From positions 5,279,001-5,343,000 of the forward strand of contig NZ_FXWM01000001.1 of NCBI RefSeq assembly GCF_900177675.1: a stretch of 64,000 nucleotides of DNA, given 5' to 3'. Within the stretch, counting starts at the first letter, position 1; each line of letters starts with the position of its first letter. Below the pieces are notes generated by a model. It searched no databases. It worked only from the letters and a program-made list of their open reading frames with translations, and was not told where the DNA came from. Both the position numbers and the translations under genes were made by a program. Shown here one piece after another: positions 26,558 to 35,196 of this stretch. The DNA is from Bacillus sp. OV166 (GTDB taxonomy: Bacteria > Bacillota > Bacilli > Bacillales > Cytobacillaceae).

Positions 26558-28276
26558 TTAATCTTCCATTGTAGAAAGGTCACCTGTTGGCAGGTTTAGT
26601 TCCCATGCCTTTAACACACGTCTCATGATTTTCCCGCTTCTTGTTTTCGGCAGCTTATCACGGAAATCAATTTCCCTTGGTGCTGCATGAGCGGCAAGAC
26701 CTCTTTTCACAAATTGCCTGATTTCTTCTTTTAGTTCGTCCGTTGGAGCATAGCCGTCTCTGAGTGCAATGAAGGCTTTAATGATTTCACCACGAACTGG
26801 GTCTGGTTTACCGATGACACCGGCTTCAGCGACGGCAGGATGCTCGACTAGCTTGCTTTCTACTTCAAACGGTCCTACGCGCTCCCCTGAGGTCATAATA
26901 ACGTCATCGACACGGCCCTGGAACCAGAAATAGCCCTCTTCATCCATGTAAGCAGAATCGCCTGAAACGTACCAATCGCCTGGCATAAAGTATGATTCAT
27001 ATTTCTCTGGATTATTCCAAATTGTATTCATCATGGAAGGCCAGCCTTTTTTAATCGCGAGGTTCCCCATCCGATACGGCGGAAGTTCATTCCCTTGATT
27101 GTCAACAATCGCTGCTTCTACACCTGGAATCGGTTTCCCCATTGAACCGGGTTTAATTTCCATACAAGGATAGTTACTAATCAATTGCGCACCAGTTTCT
27201 GTCATCCACCAGTTATCATGAATTCGCTTATTGAATACCTTTGCCCCCCATTTAACAACTTCAGGGTTTAATGGTTCCCCGACGCTTAGAACATGGCGTA
27301 GACTGCTTAGGTCAAATTTCTTAACCAATTCATCACCTGCACCCATTAACATTCGGAATGCCGTAGGAGCACTGTACCAAACGGTTACACCAAAGTCCTC
27401 AATCATTTGATACCAGGATTCTGGACTAAATCGACCTCCGACAATCACATTCGAAGACCCTGTTAACCATGGCCCAAAGATACCGTAAGAAGTACCGGTT
27501 ACCCAGCCTGGGTCAGCAGTACACCAATAAACATCATCCTCTTTTAGATCGAGCACCCATTTAGCTGTTTGGTAATGCTGAAGCATGGCATTATGTACAT
27601 GCAATACACCTTTTGGTTTTCCTGTTGAGCCTGATGTGTAGTGCAGGATCAAGCCGTCCGTTCTGTCAACCCATTCAATTCGAAGATCCTTGCTTGCGGC
27701 TTCAAATTTTTTCAAAAAGTCAATATATCGGCCTTGTTCATCAACATTATTACCGATAAGGAAAATATGCTTCAGTGCAGGCAGGTCTTGAACAGGCACC
27801 CGGTCCAACAATTCAGGTGTCGTGACTAAAACTTTCGCTTCACTGTCTTGCAGACGGTCCCTGACAGCCCCTTCCATGAATGCTTCAAATAAAGGACCAA
27901 CAATAGCTCCAAGCTTGATTGCACCCAAAACGGTAAAGTAAAGTTCTGGAGAGCGCGGCATAAAAATAAATACACGGTCACCTTTTTCTACATCCCCGTA
28001 AGTTTTTAACACATTGCCCGCTTTGTTTGATAGATCTTTCATTTCTTTAAAGGTGTACTTCTCATTTCTTGAACCATCACGATAGTATAGTGCAACTTTA
28101 TTTTTCCGGAAGGTTTTCGCGTGACGGTCAATGGCCTCATACGCCATATTGACAAGCCCCGTTTCACTCCATGTAAATTCCTTTTCTGTTTCCTTCCAGT
28201 CGAAATGCTTGTACATTTCTTGATAATTACCTAGATTATGATCCCCTTGCACAACTGGCAACGCTTCCACTTTCAT
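26558..28276 (-). CDS. acsA: Acetyl-CoA synthetase, AMP-forming
   Basis: 572 residues. Converts acetate, ATP and CoA to acetyl-CoA, letting the cell reuse excreted acetate. ANL motifs: HYTSGSTGKPKG (about residue 225), DNWWMTETGA (about residue 375), YVSGDSAYMDEEGYFWFQGR, and the A10 lysine in PKTRSGKIMRR near the C-terminus. That lysine is the one acetylated by AcuA and deacetylated by AcuC and SrtN in B. subtilis. The divergent acuABC operon supports the assignment. RBS AAAGGGGGAGATTGA. Confidence 0.97.
   Translation of the reverse strand: MKVEALPVVQGDHNLGNYQEMYKHFDWKETEKEFTWSETGLVNMAYEAIDRHAKTFRKNKVALYYRDGSRNEKYTFKEMKDLSNKAGNVLKTYGDVEKGDRVFIFMPRSPELYFTVLGAIKLGAIVGPLFEAFMEGAVRDRLQDSEAKVLVTTPELLDRVPVQDLPALKHIFLIGNNVDEQGRYIDFLKKFEAASKDLRIEWVDRTDGLILHYTSGSTGKPKGVLHVHNAMLQHYQTAKWVLDLKEDDVYWCTADPGWVTGTSYGIFGPWLTGSSNVIVGGRFSPESWYQMIEDFGVTVWYSAPTAFRMLMGAGDELVKKFDLSSLRHVLSVGEPLNPEVVKWGAKVFNKRIHDNWWMTETGAQLISNYPCMEIKPGSMGKPIPGVEAAIVDNQGNELPPYRMGNLAIKKGWPSMMNTIWNNPEKYESYFMPGDWYVSGDSAYMDEEGYFWFQGRVDDVIMTSGERVGPFEVESKLVEHPAVAEAGVIGKPDPVRGEIIKAFIALRDGYAPTDELKEEIRQFVKRGLAAHAAPREIDFRDKLPKTRSGKIMRRVLKAWELNLPTGDLSTMED
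28256..28269. promoter_or_regulatory. cre-like site inside the start of acsA
   Basis: Minus-strand TGGAAGCGTTGCCA matches the cre consensus with two mismatches. It is centred about 39 bases downstream of the inferred transcription start, the roadblock position used to repress acsA in B. subtilis. Weak by sequence alone. Confidence 0.4.
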
Positions 28277-28307
28277 TCAATCTCCCCCTTTGACTTTATT
28301 TAAAATT

Positions 28308-28336
28308 ATTATAGTACAAATAATAACTATTCACAA
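28308..28336 (-). promoter_or_regulatory. Sigma-A promoter of acsA
   Basis: Minus strand TTGTGA (28331-28336), 17-bp spacer, TATAAT (28308-28313). The leader is about 25 nt long. Confidence 0.75.
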
Positions 28337-28497
28337 TTTTTAAAAAAGTACTATATTATTATTCTTTTATATTTATACATAAAATGTCAATATTTTTTTA
28401 CTATAAGACAGAAAATTTTGTGAAGTCACTTTTCTGTAATAGATTTTATGTATAATAGAATTATAATTAGAAAGATTTTTCCAGGGTAGGTGACCGT

Positions 28498-29130
28498 ATG
28501 GAACACAAAAAGACATACAATGCCAAACAATTAAAAACACCTCACGGGTCTATAATTGTTGAAGGGCCTATTACTTCAGATAAACTTGCTGGCTATGAAT
28601 TTCACGAAGACCTCACTGCCTTCCGCCCTCCTGCACAGCAGCATCAGGCTTTAATTGGTATTGCAGAGCTTCCAGAAGGTAGAATTATTATTGCAAGGGA
28701 CAGAAACACCATAGTCGGATATGTTACTTTCCTATATCCTGACCCGCTTGAACGATGGTCAGAAGGCAAAATGGATAATTTAATCGAATTAGGTGCCATC
28801 GAGGTGATTCCTCAATTTAGGGGATGTGCAGTCGGGAAAAGCCTATTAATTGTCTCCATGATGGATGATGCGATGGAAGATTATCTTACCATAACAACAG
28901 AGTACTATTGGCACTGGGATTTAAAGGGTACCAAACTAAATGTGTGGGAGTATCGGAAGATCATGGAAAAAATGATGAATGCGGGCGGCCTTGAGTGGTA
29001 TGCAACCGATGATCCTGAAATTTGTTCACACCCTGCTAATTGTCTCATGGCTAGGATGGGAAAAAGAATCGATATGGAAACCATCCAAAAATTTGACCGT
29101 CTCAGATTTATGAACCGGTTTATGTATTAA
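28498..29130 (+). CDS. acuA: Protein acetyltransferase AcuA
   Basis: 210 residues, GNAT fold. In B. subtilis AcuA acetylates the catalytic lysine of AcsA and switches it off. The acetyl-CoA loop region is IEVIPQFRGCAVGKSLL (about residues 100-116), with the R-G-x-x-V-G-K pattern of GNAT motif A. The start follows AGGTGACCGT. It heads the acuABC operon, divergent from acsA. A TATAAT at 28451-28456 is the likely -10 box. Confidence 0.95.
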   Translation: MEHKKTYNAKQLKTPHGSIIVEGPITSDKLAGYEFHEDLTAFRPPAQQHQALIGIAELPEGRIIIARDRNTIVGYVTFLYPDPLERWSEGKMDNLIELGAIEVIPQFRGCAVGKSLLIVSMMDDAMEDYLTITTEYYWHWDLKGTKLNVWEYRKIMEKMMNAGGLEWYATDDPEICSHPANCLMARMGKRIDMETIQKFDRLRFMNRFMY

Positions 29131-29166
29131 TCATTTTACTGATATTTGGGTAAGGAGGATTTTCTT

Positions 29167-29814
29167 ATGATTGTAGAACAAATCATGAAAATAGATGTTG
29201 CAGTACTTCTACCAACAGATACCATTGCGGATGCAATCCAATTAATGGAGTCAAGAAAAATCCGCCATATTCCTATAATTAATGATGAGAAACATTTAGT
29301 TGGTCTTGTCACTGTTTCGAAAATACATGAGGCAACTCCATCTATTTTTCATGCCAATGAGCATCCAGAGGATATGAAAAAGCCACTTGAGGCGATTATG
29401 GAACGGAATGTCATTACAGGCCATCCTCTTGATTTCGTCGAGGAAGTGGCAGGTCTCTTCTATGAGCATAAAATCAGTTGTCTGCCGATCATAAATAACC
29501 GGGAATTGGTTGGAATTTTGACCGAAACAGATTTGCTGCGGACATTGGTTGAATTAACAGGGGCCCATCAGCCAGGATCACAAATTGAAATTAAGATCCC
29601 TAATCTTGCGGGTAAACTCAGTGAAATCACTGCTGTTATTAAGAACCGGAAAGCAAATATATTGAGTGTATTAGTTTACCCTGATAAAACAGATGAGCAA
29701 TATAAAATCCTTGTGATAAGATTGCAAACTATGAATCCCACTATATTAATTCAAGAACTTAAACAGGCTGGCTTTCATGTATTATGGCCAAACCTTCCGG
29801 GGATTTCAATATGA
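29167..29814 (+). CDS. acuB: AcuB, CBS-CBS-ACT protein
   Basis: 215 residues from the ATG behind TAAGGAGGATTTTCTT. Two CBS domains (about 5-60 and 75-130; motif pairs IRHIPIIND and ISCLPIINN) are followed by a C-terminal ACT-like domain (IKIPNLAGKLSEITAVIKNR). The architecture suggests adenine-nucleotide sensing. Its exact role in acetoin/acetate use is unsettled. The stop codon overlaps the acuC start as ATGA, indicating translational coupling. Confidence 0.93.
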   Translation: MIVEQIMKIDVAVLLPTDTIADAIQLMESRKIRHIPIINDEKHLVGLVTVSKIHEATPSIFHANEHPEDMKKPLEAIMERNVITGHPLDFVEEVAGLFYEHKISCLPIINNRELVGILTETDLLRTLVELTGAHQPGSQIEIKIPNLAGKLSEITAVIKNRKANILSVLVYPDKTDEQYKILVIRLQTMNPTILIQELKQAGFHVLWPNLPGISI

Positions 29815-30983
29815 GCGATAAGTGTTCCTTTATTTTTTCAGACGAGCTGCTGAAATATAAATTTAGCAATCAGCATCCTTTTGACCAATTCCGGCTTAAG
29901 TTAACAGTAGACCTATTAGAGAAGATTAATGCTCTTAATCCAGACGATGTCATCCCGCCCAGAATGGCATCCATGGAAGAGTTAGCTTTAATACACGACC
30001 TAAGTTACATAGAAGCAGTGAAAAAGGCGGGAAATGGCCAATTGTCACAAGATATAGCAGAAAACTATGGTCTTGGGACGGAAGACACTCCTATATTCCC
30101 TAACATGCATGAAGCAAGCGCCTCACTTGTTGGGGGGACATTAACGGCCGTCGATCAGGTTATGACTGGAAAGGCACTTCACGCTCTTCATCTTGGCGGA
30201 GGATTGCATCACGGATTCAGAGGAAAAGCATCTGGATTTTGTGTTTATAATGATAGCTCGGTCGCCATCAAATATCTTCAGGAAAAATATAATGCTCGTG
30301 TCTTATATGTGGACACCGATGCACATCATGGAGATGGGGTTCAATGGTCCTTTTATGATGATCCAAATGTATGTACCCTGTCGATCCATGAGACAGGAAG
30401 ATATTTATTTCCAGGTACAGGCAATGTAAATGAGCGCGGTCAAGGGTTAGGCTATGGCTATTCCTTTAACATCCCCGTTGATGCCTTTACCGAAGATGAA
30501 TCGTGGCTGCAGGCCTACACACATGCGTTTAGAGAAGTGGCTGAGTTTTTTAAACCGGATGTGATTCTAACCCAAAATGGTGCAGACTCCCATTATTTGG
30601 ACCCTTTAACACACCTTTCTTCAACAATGAAAATCTATCGAGAGATACCAAGGCTTGCACATGAAATTGCCCATCAGTATTGTAACGGGAAGTGGATTGC
30701 TGTCGGCGGCGGCGGTTATGATATCTGGAGGGTAGTTCCAAGAGCATGGTCCTTTATTTGGCTGGAAATGACAGAAAACTCAAACTGTTATGGCAGTTTA
30801 CCTAAGGAGTGGTTAGCTTCCTGGCAGAAGGAATCTCCTGTATCGTTACCAACGGAATGGGACGATCCAGAAAACCTATATACTCCCATCCCTAGAAAAG
30901 CAGAAATTACCGAAAAGAATTTATTAACCCTCGAAAAGTCACTTTATCCGATTCGAAGTCAGCAAAAGAGCGAATCCGTATAA
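29811..30983 (+). CDS. acuC: AcuC, zinc-dependent protein deacetylase
   Basis: 390 residues of the class I/II histone-deacetylase fold. It removes the acetyl group from AcsA. Catalytic residues are visible: LGGGLHHGFRGKASGFCVYND (two histidines), DTDAHHGDGVQ (metal-binding Asp and His) and QNGADSHYLDP (second metal Asp). GGGGYDIW holds the transition-state tyrosine. Start ATG overlaps the acuB stop. Ends at a bidirectional terminator shared with ccpA. Confidence 0.95.
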   Translation: MSDKCSFIFSDELLKYKFSNQHPFDQFRLKLTVDLLEKINALNPDDVIPPRMASMEELALIHDLSYIEAVKKAGNGQLSQDIAENYGLGTEDTPIFPNMHEASASLVGGTLTAVDQVMTGKALHALHLGGGLHHGFRGKASGFCVYNDSSVAIKYLQEKYNARVLYVDTDAHHGDGVQWSFYDDPNVCTLSIHETGRYLFPGTGNVNERGQGLGYGYSFNIPVDAFTEDESWLQAYTHAFREVAEFFKPDVILTQNGADSHYLDPLTHLSSTMKIYREIPRLAHEIAHQYCNGKWIAVGGGGYDIWRVVPRAWSFIWLEMTENSNCYGSLPKEWLASWQKESPVSLPTEWDDPENLYTPIPRKAEITEKNLLTLEKSLYPIRSQQKSESV

Positions 30984-30984
30984 A

Positions 30985-31020
30985 AAAGTGGGGTGGCCAA
31001 CATGTGGCCACCCCATTATT
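30985..31020. terminator. Bidirectional terminator between acuC and ccpA
   Basis: Very GC-rich stem TGGGGTGGCC/GGCCACCCCA with a short loop, A-run before and T-rich tract after, between convergent genes. Confidence 0.9.
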
Positions 31021-32019
31021 TTATTTTGTTGATTGTCGGTGTTCAATCCGATGTGGGAGAACCACAATTTGATCTGACACCTGTTCTTTGTTCATTAATT
31101 TGGTTAAGAGCCGCATTGCAACCGCGCCAATATCATATAATGGCTGAACAATGGTTGTTAGCTGCGGGCGCACCATTAGTGATAGCCTTGTATTGTCAGA
31201 TGTGATTACCTCAAAATCTTCAGGGATCTTATAGCCTTTGTCCTCTGCACCATGGACAACGCCTAGTGCCATCTCATCAGAACCCACTAAGATGGCTGTA
31301 GGTCGGTCTGCCACTTCAAGTAATTTTTCTATCGCTTCAATCCCAGAATCGTACGTATAATCTCCTTCAACCACAAGTTCTTCATTATAAGGAATACCGG
31401 AATCTTGTAATGCCCTTTGATACCCTCTCAACTTCTTAAACGTATTTTTAGGTTCATGAAGTGGTCCAACTACAAAGGCAATATTCTTATGACCTTTTTC
31501 TATAAATTCCTTGATTGAGTCATATACCGCTTCTTCATAATCAATATTTACAGATGGAATCTTGTTTGATTCTTCAATCGATCCTGCCAACACAATCGGT
31601 ACCGGTGATTTTTCAAATTCCTCGACATGTTCGGCTGTAATATTACCACCCATGAAGACTAATCCATCCACTTGTTTACCGAGCATCGTATTAAGCAAAT
31701 GTAATTCTTTATCTTTGTTTTGGTCGGAATTACTTAAAATGATATTGTACTTATACATCGTTGCAATATCTTCAATCCCACGGGCTAATTCGGCAAAAAA
31801 GATATTTGAAATATCTGGAATAATAACTCCAACTGTAGTAGTTTTTTTGCTTGCCAATCCTCTAGCGACAGCATTTGGACGGTAGCCTAATCTGTCAATA
31901 ACTTCTAACACCTTTTTGCGGGTCACTGGCTTTACATTCGGATTTCCGTTAACCACACGGGAAACGGTTGCCATTGAAACATTGGCTTCTCTTGCTACAT
32001 CATAAATAGTAATATTCAC
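31021..32019 (-). CDS. ccpA: Catabolite control protein A (LacI family)
   Basis: 332 residues. The GTG start is behind AGGAGAGTGTGTTAA. The N-terminal helix-turn-helix and hinge read IYDVAREANVSMATVSRVVN and RPNAVARGLASK, the CcpA forms of the LacI motifs. The core is a periplasmic-binding-protein fold that binds HPr-Ser46-P (GVVHGAEDKGYKIP region). CcpA controls carbon catabolite repression and activation at cre sites; candidates occur here before ackA, in acsA, before the gamma-lyase gene and in its own leader. Neighbours aroA and ytxJHG match B. subtilis. Confidence 0.97.
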   Translation of the reverse strand: MNITIYDVAREANVSMATVSRVVNGNPNVKPVTRKKVLEVIDRLGYRPNAVARGLASKKTTTVGVIIPDISNIFFAELARGIEDIATMYKYNIILSNSDQNKDKELHLLNTMLGKQVDGLVFMGGNITAEHVEEFEKSPVPIVLAGSIEESNKIPSVNIDYEEAVYDSIKEFIEKGHKNIAFVVGPLHEPKNTFKKLRGYQRALQDSGIPYNEELVVEGDYTYDSGIEAIEKLLEVADRPTAILVGSDEMALGVVHGAEDKGYKIPEDFEVITSDNTRLSLMVRPQLTTIVQPLYDIGAVAMRLLTKLMNKEQVSDQIVVLPHRIEHRQSTK

Positions 32020-32106
32020 TTAACACACTCTCCTAAAACGAACATCGTTTTCTTTATTTTACATCAGCTTGTATAAACTTAAACATTTAGTTTTTGTTTT
32101 TGTTTG

Positions 32107-32120
32107 TGAGAACGTAAACA
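32107..32120. promoter_or_regulatory. cre-like site upstream of ccpA
   Basis: TGAGAACGTAAACA matches the cre consensus except at one position. It is about 90 bases before the ccpA start, so autoregulation is possible. A second inverted repeat, AAAACGATGTTCGTTTT, lies at about 32034-32050 just before the ribosome binding site. Confidence 0.5.
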
Positions 32121-32210
32121 ATCTTTAATATGTATTTAATGATACGACAAGAAGATTAAAGCCGCAATTGCATTTGTCAACATTTTTTGCTAAATAGCTA
32201 AATATTATCA

Positions 32211-32246
32211 AAAAAACCTCCTGCAAAGGAGTTGCAGAAGGTTTTT
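32211..32246 (-). terminator. Terminator of aroA
   Basis: Minus-strand stem AACCTTCTGCA/TGCAGGAGGTT with a 7-nt loop and T-run, just past the aroA stop codon. Confidence 0.9.
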
Positions 32247-32267
32247 CATAAAACTATCTACTTGAAA

Positions 32268-33347
32268 TTAGAGTCGAACATAATTGGATGCAAGCAGTTC
32301 ATTGAAGAATTTATCAAATTGATTAAGATCCATTTGCTGCTTTTGATCCGAAAGTGCCACTGCTGGATCTGGATGAACCTCAGCCATTACACCATCTGCA
32401 CCAATTGCAATCGCAGCCTTAGCACATGGCAATAGTAAATCTCTTCTACCTGTAGAATGCGTTACATCAACTAATACAGGTAAATGTGTTTCTTGCTTTA
32501 AAATAGGTACTGCTGAAATATCTAGAGTGTTTCTTGTAGCACGTTCGTAAGTCCTTATGCCACGCTCACAAAGGATGATTTGCCCATTCCCTTGTGCCAT
32601 AATGTACTCGGCAGCATTGATAAATTCTTCGATTGTAGCCGCAATCCCTCTTTTTAACAGAACTGGTTTTTTGACGGAACCTGCTGCTTTTAACAGTTCA
32701 AAGTTCTGCATATTGCGTGCCCCAATTTGAATGACATCGATATAGTCACAAGCCATTTCAAGATCAGCAGGGTTAACAATTTCACTAATAACAGCCATAT
32801 CAAATTCCGTTGCAACACGTTTCAAGATTTTTAATCCCTCAACACCTAGCCCTTGGAAATCGTAAGGAGATGTTCTAGGTTTGTAAGCTCCGCCACGTAA
32901 TAGGTTTAATCCTTTTTCTTTCATTGCTTTTGCTACAGTTGCCACTTGCTCATATGACTCGACTGCACATGGACCAAAAACGAAGTGTGGTTTGCCATCG
33001 CCAATATTTTCACCCTTTAAGGTAACAATCGTGTCTTCAGGCTGCTTTTTTCTTGAGACAAGTAAGGCTTTACTATGGTCATCCTGTTGCAGGTCAAGAC
33101 CAGCTTTAAAAATCTCTTTAAAAATATGATCAATGGTCGAATCTTCAAAAGGCCCATCATTATGCTCTTTGATAATATCAAGCATTTTTCTTTCACGGAC
33201 TGGATCGTAACGGTATACCCCTTGGTTTTCTTTAACCCGCCCTATATCCTGAACGAGCTGTGCTCTTTCATTAATTAACCTCAACAATTCTAAGTTTAGT
33301 TCATCGACACGCGACCTCAATTGTTCTAATTCAATTTTTTTGCCCAT
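32268..33347 (-). CDS. aroA: Bifunctional chorismate mutase / DAHP synthase
   Basis: 359 residues. Residues 1-85 are an AroQ-type chorismate mutase (LRSRVDELNLELLRLINERA) fused to a type I-beta DAHP synthase. The synthase shows FGPCAVES, LRGGAYKPRTSPYDFQG, PVLLKRG and VDVTHSTGRR. It condenses PEP and erythrose 4-phosphate in the first step of aromatic synthesis; the mutase domain serves as the feedback sensor for prephenate and chorismate. Same fusion and position as B. subtilis aroA (aroG). RBS GGACGGGGACGAAGG region. Confidence 0.96.
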   Translation of the reverse strand: MGKKIELEQLRSRVDELNLELLRLINERAQLVQDIGRVKENQGVYRYDPVRERKMLDIIKEHNDGPFEDSTIDHIFKEIFKAGLDLQQDDHSKALLVSRKKQPEDTIVTLKGENIGDGKPHFVFGPCAVESYEQVATVAKAMKEKGLNLLRGGAYKPRTSPYDFQGLGVEGLKILKRVATEFDMAVISEIVNPADLEMACDYIDVIQIGARNMQNFELLKAAGSVKKPVLLKRGIAATIEEFINAAEYIMAQGNGQIILCERGIRTYERATRNTLDISAVPILKQETHLPVLVDVTHSTGRRDLLLPCAKAAIAIGADGVMAEVHPDPAVALSDQKQQMDLNQFDKFFNELLASNYVRL

Positions 33348-33482
33348 CCTTCGTCCCCGTCCTTCCTTTGCTAATCAGAACTCTATAAAATAAAGCTCTG
33401 AATGCCTTTTTTTCATCTGTCATTATAATATCGGTTCAAGTTTAAGAATTTAAATATTATAACAATTTAATAATTAGGACTT

Positions 33483-33511
33483 ATTATAGCGGATAAATAT
33501 TTGTTTGTCAC
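33483..33511 (-). promoter_or_regulatory. Sigma-A promoter of aroA
   Basis: Minus strand GTGACA (33506-33511), 17-bp spacer, TATAAT (33483-33488). The leader of about 130 nt shows no recognised riboswitch. Confidence 0.7.
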
Positions 33512-33565
33512 TTGTTTTTTCTTTAATGATTAAACGCTTTTAAGCACTAAAGCGTTTGTGATATA

Positions 33566-33901
33566 TTATGCTTGATTTTCACCAAAAGCACCTGTCAAAG
33601 AACGACTTGTTATTTTCCAGTGTGAAGTATTCCATAAAGGCTCTCCGTTTGAAAACAAGATGGTTTGTGGCGATTCATGTTTGATTTGAAATTTTTCTGC
33701 TACTTCATTGGACAACGGACGAGAATCCTGAACAGCTAAGAAATAAGTGGGTACAGCTTGATTTTCATTTGCAAATTTTTCATATTCCTTATATGCAGCA
33801 TGGCTAATCGGACACGTTAGGCTATGCTTTAAGAGAAAAAACGTACTCTCCTTTTTTAATACTTCATCAAATTGTTCAATTGAATCAATTTTCTCTAACA
33901 T
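33566..33901 (-). CDS. ytxJ: YtxJ / BrxC, monothiol bacilliredoxin
   Basis: 111 residues from the ATG behind TTTCTGGAGGTATGTACCC. Thioredoxin-like fold with the motif TCPISHAAYKEY: a single active cysteine (about residue 31) where classical thioredoxins have CxxC. This monothiol form is thought to remove bacillithiol from mixed disulfides on proteins. It is the last gene of ytxG-ytxH-ytxJ, which is a sigma-B/sigma-H stress operon in B. subtilis. A stem-loop separates it from ytxH. Confidence 0.92.
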   Translation of the reverse strand: MLEKIDSIEQFDEVLKKESTFFLLKHSLTCPISHAAYKEYEKFANENQAVPTYFLAVQDSRPLSNEVAEKFQIKHESPQTILFSNGEPLWNTSHWKITSRSLTGAFGENQA

Positions 33902-33926
33902 GGGTACATACCTCCAGAAAATAAAT

Positions 33927-33959
33927 AAACGGTGAAGTAATTTTATCACTCCACCGTTT
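33927..33959 (-). terminator. Intercistronic stem-loop between ytxH and ytxJ
   Basis: Arms AAACGGTG/CACCGTTT plus inner AGT/ACT pairing. The minus-strand T-run is interrupted (GTTTATTTATTTT), so it may terminate only partially or stabilise the upstream message. It ends 12 bases before the ytxJ ribosome binding site. Confidence 0.45.
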
Positions 33960-33996
33960 TTATAACAAATAAACAGATTTAGCTTGCGACTAATTT

Positions 33997-34491
33997 TTAT
34001 AGTTTAACCTTATTTTCTTCCTCATCAAAGGCCTTTTCGGCTTCTTCCAGCTTTTTTCTTATTTCTGAGCTATCAAGGGGTCCAATTTCGATTGACCTCT
34101 TCGATTCTATCTTTTCTTTTGAAGTTTGAAGAGGAATATAGTTTAATTCTCCTTCTTCTTTCAACTCGTCTTGGTTCGTTATTTTTCCTTTTACCTTGTT
34201 CAATAGTTCTTGGGATTGTAGGACAATTCCTTGGGAAAGGCTGGATCCTTTGGACGCTAATTCATTGCTTTTTGTCATTACATTTTCACGCATGGCAGCT
34301 GTTTTATCGAGGATCGTTCCAGCTTGGTTATTAAACTTATTGCGGAGATCTTTTCCGGACTTGGGAGCCAAAAGCAGTGCCGCAGCTGCACCAACCACTC
34401 CTCCGATAATTGCTCCCAGCAAAAAGCTATTGGAAGACTCCTCAATCCGAGTTTGATTCGTATCCCTTGAATCATATTCTTTATTAGGCAT
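33997..34491 (-). CDS. ytxH: YtxH, general-stress membrane-associated protein
   Basis: 164 residues with the YtxH domain: one glycine-rich hydrophobic helix SFLLGAIIGGVVGAAAALLL (residues 22-41), then APKSGKDLRNKFNNQAG and an amphipathic helical stretch. The C-terminal half is highly charged (EEAEKAFDEEENKVKL). In B. subtilis it is induced by sigma B; molecular function is unknown. RBS GAGGAGGAAATTAA, 20 bases downstream of ytxG. Confidence 0.9.
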   Translation of the reverse strand: MPNKEYDSRDTNQTRIEESSNSFLLGAIIGGVVGAAAALLLAPKSGKDLRNKFNNQAGTILDKTAAMRENVMTKSNELASKGSSLSQGIVLQSQELLNKVKGKITNQDELKEEGELNYIPLQTSKEKIESKRSIEIGPLDSSEIRKKLEEAEKAFDEEENKVKL

Positions 34492-34511
34492 TTAATTTCC
34501 TCCTCTATATT

Positions 34512-34973
34512 CTAATGGGATCTAACCTTCTTGCCCTCGTCTAAGCTTACCCTGTTTTTTTGTTGCTTCCTAGCTTGCCACTTATCCTTTAATTCAAGAA
34601 TGATATGACTCCATTGAACAATTTGCGAGACTTTTTCTTTACTTTCCTCTACTTGTTTATCTACAGATTGAGTAATGTTTTGTAAAGTCCCATTGAATTT
34701 AGTGACGGTTGTACCTACGTCTTTTACGGCTCCAACCACACTATTTAAACTATCGGATTTCTGCTTAATATCGTCAGCTAGAGCGTTTGTTTTTTGTAAA
34801 AGAATCGTGGTTTCTGCTGTAACACCCTCCAATTGTTTTTCTAATCCAGATAATGTCTTCGAAACGTTTGTAAGTGTAACCTGAAATGATTTAAGTGTTG
34901 TCGATAAAAATATGACAAGTACAAAAAACGCAATCGCTATCAAGGCTACGCTTAAGTATAAAATAATTTGCAT
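34512..34973 (-). CDS. ytxG: YtxG, DUF948 stress protein
   Basis: 153 residues from the ATG behind GCGGAGGTGCACG. An N-terminal transmembrane helix (IILYLSVALIAIAFFVLVIFL) leads to a heptad-like coiled-coil region (LKSFQVTLTNVSKTLSGLEKQLEG) and a basic tail (KDKWQARKQQKNRVSLDEGKK). This is the DUF948 architecture. First gene of ytxGHJ with a sigma-B-like promoter 35 bases upstream. Function unknown. Confidence 0.9.
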   Translation of the reverse strand: MQIILYLSVALIAIAFFVLVIFLSTTLKSFQVTLTNVSKTLSGLEKQLEGVTAETTILLQKTNALADDIKQKSDSLNSVVGAVKDVGTTVTKFNGTLQNITQSVDKQVEESKEKVSQIVQWSHIILELKDKWQARKQQKNRVSLDEGKKVRSH

Positions 34974-35006
34974 CGTGCACCTCCGCCTTAATCCTATCAA
35001 TATGTA

Positions 35007-35031
35007 TTACCCATCAAGTATAGATATAAAC
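35007..35031 (-). promoter_or_regulatory. Candidate sigma-B promoter of ytxGHJ
   Basis: Minus strand GTTTAT (35026-35031), 13-bp spacer, GGGTAA (35007-35012), each one base from the sigma-B consensus GTTTAA/GGGTAT, placed for a leader of about 30 nt. Confidence 0.7.
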
Positions 35032-35196
35032 CTCGCTAATTATCTTATACTACTTCCATATAATTGTCTTCATTTCCTGCCGCTTCTAATAAAAATTTCA
35101 TCTCGGATTGGGAGTAGAATTTTATTTTTCAACTTTCCGCCTTTATTCGGTTACAATATGTGTGTACTTACTTAATTCTGTTGGAGGCGTAAAAAT

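Noticed and set aside
28277..28497. A cre site in the acsA-acuA intergenic region
   Set aside because: The stretch lacks the CG core needed for a cre until just before the acuA start.
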